Assembly (NCBI GenBank): GCA_023457615.1
Contig: JAEWKY010000325.1
Location: forward strand, 1 to 22,802
Origin: Actinomycetes bacterium
Lineage (GTDB): Bacteria > Actinomycetota > Actinomycetes > Actinomycetales > Microbacteriaceae
Direction: 5' to 3'
Length of the DNA: 22,802 nt
The notes under the pieces were generated by a model that had not been told where the DNA came from, made no database searches, and saw nothing but the letters and a program-made list of their open reading frames with translations. Position 1 is the first letter of the stretch. Each line of letters starts with the position of its first letter. Both the position numbers and the translations under genes were made by a program. Of this stretch, positions 15,677 through 22,802 are shown one piece after another.

Positions 15677-15720
15677 TGCTGTGCTCGTGGCGTACCTGTT
15701 CCGTCTGTACCCCGATCCGC

Positions 15721-15750
15721 ACCGTATCCGTCACCCGGTGACACCGTCAA
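15721..15750 (-). promoter_or_regulatory. Sigma-70-type promoter of the membrane protein-transporter operon
   Basis: On the minus strand TTGACG (15750-15745) and TACGGT (15726-15721) are separated by 18 nt. Initiation near 15714 would give a leader of roughly 38 nt. This is the clearest two-box promoter in the window. Confidence 0.65.
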
Positions 15751-15778
15751 CCGCCTCGCCGCAGGAGGCGAGATTGCC

Positions 15779-15784
15779 TACCGT
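15779..15784 (+). promoter_or_regulatory. -10 box of the single-pass membrane protein gene
   Basis: TACCGT ends 6 nt before the ATG at 15791, fitting a leaderless start. The -35 region is not recognisable. Confidence 0.5.
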
Positions 15785-15790
15785 CCTGGT

Positions 15791-16447
15791 ATGGGCGGGG
15801 ACAGATTCCAGGACTTCATCGAGCGGCTCCTCGACGCCCTCGAGGGCATCCGCGACGAGCTCTCGCGCCTCGAGACGCCCGCGCCGGCCGCGCCGACGGT
15901 CGTCGAGGCGGTGCAACCCGACCCGTGGCCGGCGATCGCGGCCGTCGTGCTCGCCGTCGTCGTGCTCGCGGTCGCGGCGGTCGCCCTGTTCGTCGCCTGG
16001 CGCGCCCTCGGCGTGCTCTCGAGCTTCCGCGACGACAGGGTCGTGGCGGGGCGCCGCAGCGAGCGCGCGGAGTACGGCGCGCGCGTGCGGAGGTACTCGG
16101 AGCTCCTGGGGGTCGAGGCCGTCACCGGACGCGAGACGCCGCGCGGCGAGACCGCGGCCTCGCTGCGCTCGAGCCTCGAGCACCGCCTCGGCGTCGACCG
16201 GGAGCACGGCGCCCTCGAGCTGCTCGAGGAGGTCGCCGCGTCGCGGGCCGGGCTCGCCGACCTGCCGCGCGAGGCGCGGGCGTCCGCGAACGGTCTCGCG
16301 GCGATGACGGCGGAGTGGTCGATCGACAGGTGGGTGGCCGATCCCGACGCGTGGCTGCGCGACCACCGCGAGCGGCACCGTCTGCGCCGGCTCGCGCACC
16401 AGCCCGCCGTCGGCGACGACCGCGACGGAGACACGCGGCTGCTCTGA
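15791..16447 (+). CDS. Hypothetical single-pass membrane protein
   Basis: A 218-aa protein of unknown family. The first 30 residues form an acidic amphipathic helix (FIERLLDALEGIRDELSRLE), followed by a Pro/Ala linker, one strong transmembrane segment at about residues 47-71, and a charged cytoplasmic-type domain of about 145 residues rich in Arg, Glu and Ala, probably helical. No catalytic motif is visible. The ATG at 15791 is supported by the leaderless -10 box; the frame stays open upstream, but that would cross the divergent promoter. The gene is divergent from the membrane protein-transporter operon and lies 25 bp before the SRAP gene, which has its own -10 box. Confidence 0.65.
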   Translation: MGGDRFQDFIERLLDALEGIRDELSRLETPAPAAPTVVEAVQPDPWPAIAAVVLAVVVLAVAAVALFVAWRALGVLSSFRDDRVVAGRRSERAEYGARVRRYSELLGVEAVTGRETPRGETAASLRSSLEHRLGVDREHGALELLEEVAASRAGLADLPREARASANGLAAMTAEWSIDRWVADPDAWLRDHRERHRLRRLAHQPAVGDDRDGDTRLL

Positions 16448-16460
16448 CGGCGGCTCGGCC

Positions 16461-16466
16461 TAGGGT
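16461..16466 (+). promoter_or_regulatory. -10 box of the SRAP gene
   Basis: TAGGGT ends 6 nt before the ATG at 16473. No Shine-Dalgarno sequence lies in the 6-nt interval, so the transcript is probably leaderless. Confidence 0.5.
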
Positions 16467-16472
16467 GACGGC

Positions 16473-17108
16473 ATGTGCGCGAGCTACGGGCTGCAGGTGA
16501 CGCCCGAGGACATCCACTACGGGTTCGCCGTGATCGACGACACGACCTCGACGACGCAGCTCGCGAACTGGCTCGAGGAGTTCCGCGACGAGCCCGTGAA
16601 GCCGACGGGGGTGCACCGGCGCAACCTCAACCCGATCGTGCGCGAGCGCGCGAAGGACGGTGCGCACGTGCGCAGCGTCGACCTCGCCTGGTGGAAGCTC
16701 TGGGTGCGGGGTGAGCCCGCGAAGTTCCCGGCGATCAACGCGCGCGTCGAGGGGCTCGTCGGGTCGGGGGCGTGGCGCGGTCCGCTCACGAGCCGCCGCG
16801 GGCTCGTGCCGGCCACCGAGTACTACGAGAAGGGCCACCGCTTCGGGTTCGGCGGCGAGCTGTTCGCGTTCGCGGGGCTCTGGAACGTCGCGAAGACCGG
16901 CGACGACTGGATGGTGTCCTACGCGATCGTGACGCAGCCGGCCTCGCCGCACATCGCGCCGATCCACGACCGCATGCCGCTCATCGTGCCGCGCGACCTC
17001 TACGACGCCTGGCTCGACCCGGAGCGCACGGGCGACCAGGAGCTGCTCGACGAGGTCGTCGCGGCGAGTCGCCCGCTCGGCGAGCGGCTCGCGATCTCCG
17101 GGCTCTAG
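16473..17108 (+). CDS. SRAP/HMCES-family abasic-site protein (SOS response-associated peptidase)
   Basis: A 211-aa protein of the SRAP family (YedK in E. coli, HMCES in humans), which protects single-stranded DNA by forming a covalent thiazolidine link with abasic sites through the N-terminal Cys. The catalytic Cys2 is exposed after Met removal; Asn89 (FPAINARVE), Glu116 (PATEYYEK) and His165 (IHDRMPLI) complete the active site seen in YedK. The N-terminus reads MCASYG where MCGR-F/Y is usual, so the Gly-Arg pair is changed. No LexA box was identified upstream. The gene converges on the 2TM protein gene, and their stop codons share a CTAG palindrome at 17105-17108. Confidence 0.9.
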   Translation: MCASYGLQVTPEDIHYGFAVIDDTTSTTQLANWLEEFRDEPVKPTGVHRRNLNPIVRERAKDGAHVRSVDLAWWKLWVRGEPAKFPAINARVEGLVGSGAWRGPLTSRRGLVPATEYYEKGHRFGFGGELFAFAGLWNVAKTGDDWMVSYAIVTQPASPHIAPIHDRMPLIVPRDLYDAWLDPERTGDQELLDEVVAASRPLGERLAISGL

Positions 17109-17422
17109 ACCGTCGGCGGCTCGGCCGGGTTGCGACGGGCGTGCATGCGCGCGATCTCGGCGTCGACATCCGCCTCGGTGATGTAGCGGCGGGTGACGCC
17201 GTACGCGTCGAGGCCGACGAAGACGGCGGCGATCGTCATGCCGATGATCGGCCAGACCGGCCAGAAGTAGGCGGTGAAGTTCGACGGCAGGCCCGTCGAG
17301 AAGAGCCAGATGGCGAGCAGCAGCAGGATGATCACGCCGAAGATCACGAGCATGATGTGGAAGTCGTTGCGCGCCTTGAGACGGGCGCGGGCGGCGGCGC
17401 GGATGTCGTCGGTCTCGCTCAT
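17105..17422 (-). CDS. 2TM-domain membrane protein
   Basis: A 105-aa protein with the layout of the 2TM domain family: a charged N-terminal helix (IRAAARARLKARNDFH), a transmembrane segment FHIMLVIFGVIILLLLAIWL, a short loop, a second segment (YFWPVWPIIGMTIAAVFVGL) and a charged C-terminal tail. In this family such a unit is often a membrane tether attached to histidine kinases or regulators, but here it stands alone and its role is unknown. The start is ATG 17422, with TAGGGT (17435-17430) ending 7 nt upstream on the minus strand. It overlaps the end of the SRAP gene by 4 bp in convergent orientation. Confidence 0.8.
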   Translation of the reverse strand: MSETDDIRAAARARLKARNDFHIMLVIFGVIILLLLAIWLFSTGLPSNFTAYFWPVWPIIGMTIAAVFVGLDAYGVTRRYITEADVDAEIARMHARRNPAEPPTV

Positions 17423-17429
17423 GCGATCG

Positions 17430-17435
17430 ACCCTA
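17430..17435 (-). promoter_or_regulatory. -10 box of the 2TM protein gene
   Basis: TAGGGT on the minus strand, 7 nt before the ATG, consistent with a leaderless transcript. Confidence 0.5.
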
Positions 17436-17653
17436 GCGGCGAGTCCCCGGGCGGCTCCACCCGGAGGAGACTCCGGAACCCGCCGACTATGACGCGGTCA
17501 CGCCGCCCCTTTTCTGGGGACTGGGGGGTGAATGGCGGGTGACTCTACCCTGACGCTACGGAACATCGGACGACGGGGTCGGGCCACCAACCCGAGCGAC
17601 TCCCCGCGATCGATGACCCGGATCAGGCAATACATCTATTGGGGAGAGAAACC

Positions 17654-17860
17654 GTGTTCAACTCTGCGCTGGCTCGCTTCGGAGCCGTCATCCAGTCCCG
17701 CCTCGTGCGCGAGGAGAAGGGCGCCACGGCCGTCGAGTACGGCCTCATCGTCGGACTCATCGCCGTCGCCATCATCGTCGCCGTCATCGCCATGAGCGGC
17801 GCGCTGCAGGACATGTTCGGCGTCATCGAGGACTCCCTCGACGACGCCGCGACCCCGTAA
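17654..17860 (+). CDS. flp: Flp-type pilin (Tad pilus major subunit)
   Basis: A 68-aa type IVb prepilin and the structural subunit of the Tad (Flp) pilus. The prepilin peptidase site is Gly23-Ala24, followed by ATAVEYGLIVGLIAVAII, with Glu and Tyr at mature positions 5 and 6, the Flp hallmark, and a hydrophobic helix. The GTG at 17654 has GGGGAGAG 5 nt upstream. An in-frame TTG at 17639 would be too close to that Shine-Dalgarno sequence. It is the first gene of the Tad operon. The 230-bp region before it has a TACCCT box at 17546-17551 but no clear -35, so the promoter is not assigned. The prepilin peptidase gene is not in the window. Confidence 0.92.
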   Translation: MFNSALARFGAVIQSRLVREEKGATAVEYGLIVGLIAVAIIVAVIAMSGALQDMFGVIEDSLDDAATP

Positions 17861-17887
17861 GCGGCCGGCCGACGAAGGATCCGTGTC

Positions 17888-18271
17888 GTGCTCAGGCGAC
17901 GCGGATGGGGGAGTGAGCGCGGCGCCGCCGCGGTGGAGTTCGCGCTCGTCCTGCCCATCCTGGTGCTCATCCTCTTCGGGGTGATCGAGTTCGGCGGGGT
18001 GTACAACGCCCAGCTGATGGTGACGGGCGCCGCCCGCGAGGGCGCGCGCGAGATGGCCGTCGGGGGTGACCCCGCGGACGCCGAGGCCGCGGCCGCCGAG
18101 GCGGTGGTCGTCGCCGACGCCTCCGCGCTCGACGTGACGGTGACGCCCGCCGCGTGCGCGGCCGGGACCGACGTCACCGTCACCGTCGTCTACGAGCGTC
18201 CCTACCTGACGGGGCTCTTCGGCGCCACGCTCGAGCTCACGGGGCTCGCGACGAGGCGGTGCCAGGGATGA
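17888..18271 (+). CDS. TadE-like minor pseudopilin
   Basis: A 127-aa protein of the TadE/TadG family. After a basic N-terminus come ERGAAAVEFALVLPILVLIL, the TadE-like motif with its Glu and transmembrane helix at about residues 12-35, and EFGGVYNAQLMVTGAAREGA, which is characteristic of these minor pilins. The rest is a small extracellular domain with one Cys (ACAAG) and a C-terminal Cys (RRCQG) that could form a disulfide. The start is GTG 17888, with AAGGA upstream at 17874-17878. It lies 27 bp after flp and overlaps the next gene by ATGA, indicating one transcript. Confidence 0.85.
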   Translation: MLRRRGWGSERGAAAVEFALVLPILVLILFGVIEFGGVYNAQLMVTGAAREGAREMAVGGDPADAEAAAAEAVVVADASALDVTVTPAACAAGTDVTVTVVYERPYLTGLFGATLELTGLATRRCQG

Positions 18272-19428
18272 GCGCGTCCGGGGTCTTCGCCCGGCTGCGT
18301 CGGGAGGAGCTCGGCGCGACGAGCGTCGTCGTCGTGCTGCTCATGACCGCGCTGCTCGTGTGCGCCGCCCTCGTCGTCGACGTCGGCGCGATGCAGGCGC
18401 GCAAGGCGCAGCTGCAGGATGCCGCGGACGCCGCCGCCCTCGCGATCGCGCAGGAGTGCTTCGAGCACGCCGGCACGTCGCCGCTCGGCTGCGCCTCCGC
18501 GGTGGTCTCGAGCGCCGCGGCGACCGCGGGCGACTTCGCGGTCGCCCACTTCCGCGACGGCGTGGCGGAGGTCACCGGCGTCGCGTTCCCGACTGCCGAC
18601 ACGGTGCGCGTGACGCTCGCGAGCACGGAGGACGGGTTCTTCGGCCGCCTCCTCGACGACGACGGCACCGAGCTGCACGCCGCCGCGACGGCCCGCTGGG
18701 AGCAGCCCGTCGTCGCCCTGCCGCTCGCGCTGGCGACGTGCAACTTCCCCGCGGCGGGGCAGGAGACGGTGCTGCAGGTCTCGCTCGCGGTCTCGAACCT
18801 CGGGCGCACCCTGCTCGGCGACAGCTGCGGCCTGCTCCACGCGAGGAACGTGCTCTCGGGCGCCGCCAACACGGTGGGCATCGTCTCCGGCGGCTGGATC
18901 ACGAGCTCCGACCCGATCCTGGGGGCGACCGCGGGCAGCTGCGAGTACGACCCCAACCTGCTGACGACGGTCGCCTCGACGATCTCCAAGATCGCGCCCA
19001 CCCGGTGCGCGAACGCCCTCCGCGGCTGGAACCCCAGCCCGTCCAACCCGCAGCGCGTCGTGCTGCCGGTGTTCGACAGCGGTCTCGAGCAGCTCGTCGT
19101 CGACGACGTGCTCGGGATCGGCACGATCGACGGCTACGCCGTCGTCGACGTGACCGGCTACTCGATGAGCGGCCTCCTGAACCTGAGCACCGTGCCCGGC
19201 AGCGACCCGTCGCTGTGCACGAGCCCCGACGGCGTGATCGCGCAGGATCTGCGCGACCTCCTGAACTCGCTCGGGCCGTTCGACGCCGTGCTCCGCGCCC
19301 TGCTCACGCTCGTGCTCAACGTCACGACCCCGGTCACGGGGTGTCAGGCGCTCGAGGGCACGTTCGTCGGCTTCGTCGACTCGCGCGAAGCCGCCCAGCT
19401 CCTCGTCGGCGTCCAACTCGTCGGCTAG
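18268..19428 (+). CDS. TadG-like pilus assembly protein
   Basis: A 386-aa membrane-anchored protein with the TadG-like N-terminus: EELGATSVVVVLLMTALLVC then ALVVDVGAMQARKAQLQDAADAAAL. The transmembrane helix is at about residues 18-40, and a long extracellular domain of about 340 residues follows, containing several Cys residues (CFEHAG, LGCASA, TCNFP, SCGLLH, CEYDP, RCANA, LCTSP, GCQAL), so a disulfide-stabilised fold is likely. No von Willebrand MIDAS motif is evident, unlike longer TadG proteins. It overlaps the tadE-like stop by ATGA. Its role in pilus assembly is inferred from family and operon. Confidence 0.8.
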   Translation: MSASGVFARLRREELGATSVVVVLLMTALLVCAALVVDVGAMQARKAQLQDAADAAALAIAQECFEHAGTSPLGCASAVVSSAAATAGDFAVAHFRDGVAEVTGVAFPTADTVRVTLASTEDGFFGRLLDDDGTELHAAATARWEQPVVALPLALATCNFPAAGQETVLQVSLAVSNLGRTLLGDSCGLLHARNVLSGAANTVGIVSGGWITSSDPILGATAGSCEYDPNLLTTVASTISKIAPTRCANALRGWNPSPSNPQRVVLPVFDSGLEQLVVDDVLGIGTIDGYAVVDVTGYSMSGLLNLSTVPGSDPSLCTSPDGVIAQDLRDLLNSLGPFDAVLRALLTLVLNVTTPVTGCQALEGTFVGFVDSREAAQLLVGVQLVG

Positions 19429-19467
19429 CGGCACCACCCGAATTCCTGATCAGGGGAGAGAGAAGAC

Positions 19468-20115
19468 ATGAGAACTCGCATCATCGCCGTCGTCGTGGCG
19501 GCCGTCCTCGCGATCGCCGGGGCCGCGGCCCTCGTGTTCGCCGTGCAGGGGGCGTCGCAGAGCGCCGTCGCCGGAACCCGCACCGAGACGGTGCTCGTGG
19601 TCGTCGCGCCCATCCCGGCCGGGACACCCGCCGGGCAGGTGGGCGACCGGATCGAGGAGCGCGACATCCCGGCCGCCTACCTCGTGCCGGGTGCCGTCGG
19701 CGACCGCGGAGCGCTCGCGGGGCTCGTCTCGCTCGTCGCCCTCGAGCCCGGTGAGCAGATGATCGCCGCCCGCTGGGGCGCGCCCGAGGATCTCGCCGCC
19801 GTCGGCGGCCGGGTCGCCGCGCCGGAGGGGACCCAGGAGGTGTCGCTCGCGCTCGACCTCCAGCGCGTCGCCGGCGGGGCCATCCTGCCGGGCAGCGCGG
19901 TCGGGGTCTGGAGCAGCCGAGAGGGCGGCACGGAGCTCCTGCTCGACGGGGTGCTCGTCACCGCGCTGGCCTCGACGGTGTCGGCCGACGACCAGGGCAC
20001 GAGCACCGACGGCGACGTGCTCGTCACCTTCGCGCTCACCGCCGACCAGGCCCGCGAGCTCGTCGAAGCCGCCGAGTACGGGCAGATCTGGCTGAGCCTG
20101 CAGGGGTCGCGATGA
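19468..20115 (+). CDS. cpaB: CpaB/RcpC-like pilus protein with SAF-type domain
   Basis: A 215-aa protein with an N-terminal membrane anchor (about residues 5-28), followed by a SAF-type domain (about 40-105) with VLVVVAPIPAGTPAGQVGDR and DIPAAYLVPG, the pattern of CpaB/RcpC proteins of Tad systems. The remainder is beta-rich. The start is ATG 19468 with GGGGAGAG about 9 nt upstream. A 10-bp palindrome, CCTGATCAGG at 19445-19454, abuts that Shine-Dalgarno sequence. The end overlaps the cpaE-like gene by ATGA. In Tad systems CpaB is linked to the periplasmic part of the machine; in this Gram-positive setting it probably acts on the outer face of the membrane. Confidence 0.8.
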   Translation: MRTRIIAVVVAAVLAIAGAAALVFAVQGASQSAVAGTRTETVLVVVAPIPAGTPAGQVGDRIEERDIPAAYLVPGAVGDRGALAGLVSLVALEPGEQMIAARWGAPEDLAAVGGRVAAPEGTQEVSLALDLQRVAGGAILPGSAVGVWSSREGGTELLLDGVLVTALASTVSADDQGTSTDGDVLVTFALTADQARELVEAAEYGQIWLSLQGSR

Positions 20116-21305
20116 GCCGCGTCGTGCTCATCGGCGCCGACTCGCTGCTCGAGCACCAGGCGCGCGTGCTGCTCGGCGACGAGATCGTCACCCTCGCGCC
20201 GGCGTCGAGCGACGTGCTCGTGACGAGGATCCTCTGGCTCGAGCGCAGGCCCGAGCTGATCGTCTTCGGGCCGATGATGCCGACGCTGCTCTCGCTGAGC
20301 CTCGCCGACGCGCTGCGCGACCTCGCCGACGTGCTCGCCCTCGTGAGCGACGACCCGGAGATCGTCGTCGCGGCGAAGGCGGCGGGCATCACGGAGTTCC
20401 TCGATCACGACCCGGAGCTCGAGCATCTCGACGCCCTCTTCGACGCGGCGCGCGAGCGCGTCGCCCGGGTGCGGGGCATCGCCGACACGCGGCGGCCAGG
20501 CCAGGGCCGCACCCCGGGTCGCATCACGGTCGTGGCGAGCCCGAAGGGCGGGGTCGGCAAGACGACCGTCGCGGTGAACGTGGCCGTGGCGCTCGCCGAG
20601 GCGGAGCCGAGCGAGGTGGTGATCGTCGACCTCGATCTGCAGTTCGGCGACGTCGCCACGCAGCTCGGCATCTCGCCGCGTCACTCGACGGTCGACGCGA
20701 TGAGCAAGGCGGCCGCGCGCGACGAGTTCGTGCTCGGCACCTTCCTGCACGAGCACTCCGACGGCTTCTTCGTGCTCCCCGCGCCGTCGGGTCCGGCCGC
20801 CTCCGACGGCGTCGACCCGAAGCGCGTCGGGCACCTCCTGCGGCAGCTCGCGGCGAGGTTCCGCCACGTCGTCGTCGACACGACCCCGGGACTCGGCGAC
20901 CTCGCGCTCGCCGCGATCGAGCAGGCCTCGTCCCTCGTCGTCGTCGCCGGGCCCGATCTGACGAGCGTGCGCGGCGTGCGGTCGGCCCGCGAGGTGCTGC
21001 GCGAGCTGCAGCTGCTCCCCGTATCGGCGCCCGTCGTGCTCAACGGGCTCGAGCGCAGGACGGGCCTCGCGGCCGGCGAGGCCGCCGCGATCATCGGCGC
21101 CCCCCTCGACGTCGTCGTGCCCCGCAGCCGCGCCGTCCTGCGCGGCGGCAACACGGGGGTGCCCGTGGTGCTCGGCGCCCCGCGCGACCCCGCCGCCCGG
21201 GCGCTCCGCGCGCTCGCCCAGCACCTCGACGAACGTCACCAGGACACGAGACAGCGAGCCCGCCGCGAGTGGCGGGACGACGACCTGAGGAGGAAGGTCT
21301 CATGA
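20112..21305 (+). CDS. cpaE: CpaE/TadZ-like MinD-family ATPase
   Basis: A 397-aa cytosolic protein. Residues 1 to about 115 form a receiver-like atypical domain (VVLIGADSLLEHQARVLLG), followed by a MinD/ParA-type ATPase with deviant Walker A SPKGGVGKTT (143-152) and VVIVDLDLQFGD (169-180). Later motifs are VVVDTTPGLGD and VVVAGPDLTSVRG. TadZ/CpaE proteins position the pilus machine at the cell pole or membrane. It overlaps its neighbours on both sides by ATGA, so translation along cpaB-cpaE-cpaF is coupled. The C-terminus is arginine-rich. Confidence 0.88.
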   Translation: MSRVVLIGADSLLEHQARVLLGDEIVTLAPASSDVLVTRILWLERRPELIVFGPMMPTLLSLSLADALRDLADVLALVSDDPEIVVAAKAAGITEFLDHDPELEHLDALFDAARERVARVRGIADTRRPGQGRTPGRITVVASPKGGVGKTTVAVNVAVALAEAEPSEVVIVDLDLQFGDVATQLGISPRHSTVDAMSKAAARDEFVLGTFLHEHSDGFFVLPAPSGPAASDGVDPKRVGHLLRQLAARFRHVVVDTTPGLGDLALAAIEQASSLVVVAGPDLTSVRGVRSAREVLRELQLLPVSAPVVLNGLERRTGLAAGEAAAIIGAPLDVVVPRSRAVLRGGNTGVPVVLGAPRDPAARALRALAQHLDERHQDTRQRARREWRDDDLRRKVS

Positions 21306-22705
21306 CCCTCTCGGAACGACTCGACGCCCACAGGTTCCGCCGCGCGGCGCAGCCCTACGTGCCGGCCGAGGTGGAGTTCGCGGAGACGATGGACGACGCG
21401 CACGCGCCGGCCGTGCCGCTCGCCCCGGGCACCGCGCTCGAGGAGCTCAAGGCCCTCGCGGTCGAGCAGCTCTACGAGCGGATGGGCAGCCGGCTCACCG
21501 ACCCGTCCCTCAGCGAGGAGCAGCTGCTCGCCTCAGCCCGGCAGGAGCTCGCGATCATCATCGGCGAGCGAGGGGCGTCGCTCACCGAGGACGAGCGCCG
21601 CGACCTCATCGAGGACGTGGCGGACGACGCGCTCGGGCTCGGTCCGCTGCAGCGTCTGCTCGACGACCCCACGGTCACCGAGGTCATGGTCAACGGACCC
21701 GACCGCATCTACGTGGAGCGGCACGGGCGCCTGCAGCGCACCGGCCTCTCCTTCCGTTCCGAGGAGAGGCTGCGCCGCGTCATCGAGCGCATCGTCTCCC
21801 GAGTCGGGCGGCGCATCGACGAGTCCTCTCCCCTCGTCGATGCCCGCCTCCCCGAGGGATCGCGCGTCAACGCGATCATCCCGCCGCTGGCGGTGAACGG
21901 GTCGGCCCTGACCATCAGGAAGTTCGCGGCCGACCCGTTCCAGACCCGTGACCTCGTGGAGCTGGGCACCCTCAGCCCCGAGCTGGCGGAGGTGCTGCTC
22001 GCCTGCGTGCAGGGGCGGCTGAACATCGTCGTCTCGGGCGGCACGGGCACCGGCAAGACCACCCTGCTCAACGTGCTGTCGTCGTACATCCCGGCGGACG
22101 ACCGCGTCGTCACGATCGAGGATGCCGTCGAGCTGCAGCTGCAGCAGGAGCACGTCGTGCGCCTCGAGTCCCGGCCGCCGAACATCGAGGGGCGCGGCGA
22201 GGTCACGATCCGCGACCTCGTGCGCAACGCGCTGCGCATGCGGCCCGACCGGATCGTCGTCGGCGAGTGCCGCGGCGGGGAGGCGCTCGACATGCTGCAG
22301 GCGATGAACACGGGCCACGACGGCTCGCTCTCGACGGTGCACGCGAACGCCCCCCGGGATGCCATCGCCCGCCTCGAGACCCTGACCCTCATGGCCGGCA
22401 TGGATCTGCCGCTGCGCGCCGTGCGCGAGCAGATCGCCTCCGCGGTCGACCTCATCATCCACATCACCCGGCTGCGCGACGGCACCCGGCGCGTGACGCA
22501 GGTGACGGAGGTGGTCGGGATGGAGGGCGACACCGTGACGATGCAGGACGTCTTCGCGTTCGACTTCGCCGCGGGCGTCGACGACACGGGCCGGTTCCGC
22601 GGCACCGTGAAGCCGACGGGCCTGCGCCCGCGGTTCACCGAGCGCCTCGAGGAGCTCGGCATCCAGCTCGACCGGCGCGTCTTCGAACGCGAGGGCGGGT
22701 ACTGA
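21302..22705 (+). CDS. cpaF: CpaF/TadA secretion ATPase of the Tad pilus
   Basis: A 467-aa hexameric secretion ATPase of the PulE/VirB11 superfamily that powers pilus assembly. The N-terminal domain includes LGLGPLQRLLDDPTVTEVMV, typical of CpaF. Walker A GGTGTGKT is at 246-253 (Lys252). The Asp box is VVTIEDAVELQL, Walker B lies in RPDRIVVGECRGGEALDM, and the His box is GSLSTVHAN. ATG 21302 was chosen because a GAGGAGG Shine-Dalgarno lies about 8 nt upstream and it overlaps the cpaE stop by ATGA. The next gene starts 1 nt after its stop. Confidence 0.94.
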   Translation: MTLSERLDAHRFRRAAQPYVPAEVEFAETMDDAHAPAVPLAPGTALEELKALAVEQLYERMGSRLTDPSLSEEQLLASARQELAIIIGERGASLTEDERRDLIEDVADDALGLGPLQRLLDDPTVTEVMVNGPDRIYVERHGRLQRTGLSFRSEERLRRVIERIVSRVGRRIDESSPLVDARLPEGSRVNAIIPPLAVNGSALTIRKFAADPFQTRDLVELGTLSPELAEVLLACVQGRLNIVVSGGTGTGKTTLLNVLSSYIPADDRVVTIEDAVELQLQQEHVVRLESRPPNIEGRGEVTIRDLVRNALRMRPDRIVVGECRGGEALDMLQAMNTGHDGSLSTVHANAPRDAIARLETLTLMAGMDLPLRAVREQIASAVDLIIHITRLRDGTRRVTQVTEVVGMEGDTVTMQDVFAFDFAAGVDDTGRFRGTVKPTGLRPRFTERLEELGIQLDRRVFEREGGY

Positions 22706-22706
22706 G

Positions 22707-22802
22707 ATGACGCCGCTCCTCGCCGTGGGGCTCGCCGCCGTGTTCGCGGCGCTCGCGATCGGCGCCGCCGTCGTGCTCCTGCCGAGGAGCACGCCGTCGG
22801 CG
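22707..22802 (+). CDS. TadB-like pilus membrane protein, 5' fragment
   Basis: The first 32 codons of a gene that continues past the window. They encode a hydrophobic N-terminus (LLAVGLAAVFAALAIGAAVV) followed by PRS. The start at ATG 22707 is 1 nt after the cpaF stop. Position directly after cpaF in a Tad operon suggests TadB, a polytopic inner-membrane platform protein, but the visible part is only a signal-like segment. Confidence 0.65.
   Translation, partial: MTPLLAVGLAAVFAALAIGAAVVLLPRSTPSA

Overview
The window comes from a high-G+C actinobacterium, most likely a Microbacteriaceae member. Support for this: very GC-rich codon use, an AccA-type carboxyltransferase tail, an actinobacterial csoR-copB pair, a compact Tad pilus operon, and many genes whose -10 box (TANNNT) lies only 6-7 nt before the start codon, as expected for leaderless mRNAs.

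Region 1 (1-4500) is ordinary chromosome. It holds the 3' end of an acetyl-CoA carboxylase carboxyltransferase gene, a convergent metallo-beta-lactamase-fold hydrolase, a csoR-copB metal-efflux operon behind a textbook CsoR-type palindrome, and a diacylglycerol-kinase-family lipid kinase. Region 2 (4502-14033) starts at tRNA-Glu(CTC), and 47 bp of the tRNA 3' half recur at 13987-14033. These direct repeats bound a 9.45-kb island of visibly lower G+C. It has no recognisable integrase and appears to be built from two defence-like modules. Module A is an AAA+ ATPase and a subtilisin-like protease (IetAS-like) plus a DUF6602-like PD-(D/E)XK nuclease candidate. Module B is a GHKL ATPase translationally coupled to an 803-aa protein carrying what look like two degenerate phosphoribosyltransferase-like domains. 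I do not recognise module B as a described system, and it is the best novelty candidate. Each module is followed by a closely related TGGCAAC-repeat block, which suggests cassette-wise assembly.

Region 3 (14034-17422) is chromosome again. It has the displaced tRNA terminator, an EamA-type transporter coupled to a small membrane protein, a single-pass membrane protein, an SRAP/HMCES-type abasic-site protein, and a 2TM-domain protein. Region 4 (17654-22802) is a Tad/Flp pilus operon: flp pilin, tadE, tadG, cpaB/rcpC, cpaE/tadZ, cpaF/tadA and the start of a tadB-like gene, with ATGA overlaps at several junctions. It continues beyond the window.

All functional calls are made by reading motifs. 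No database search was possible, and start sites were chosen from Shine-Dalgarno, -10 and overlap evidence.
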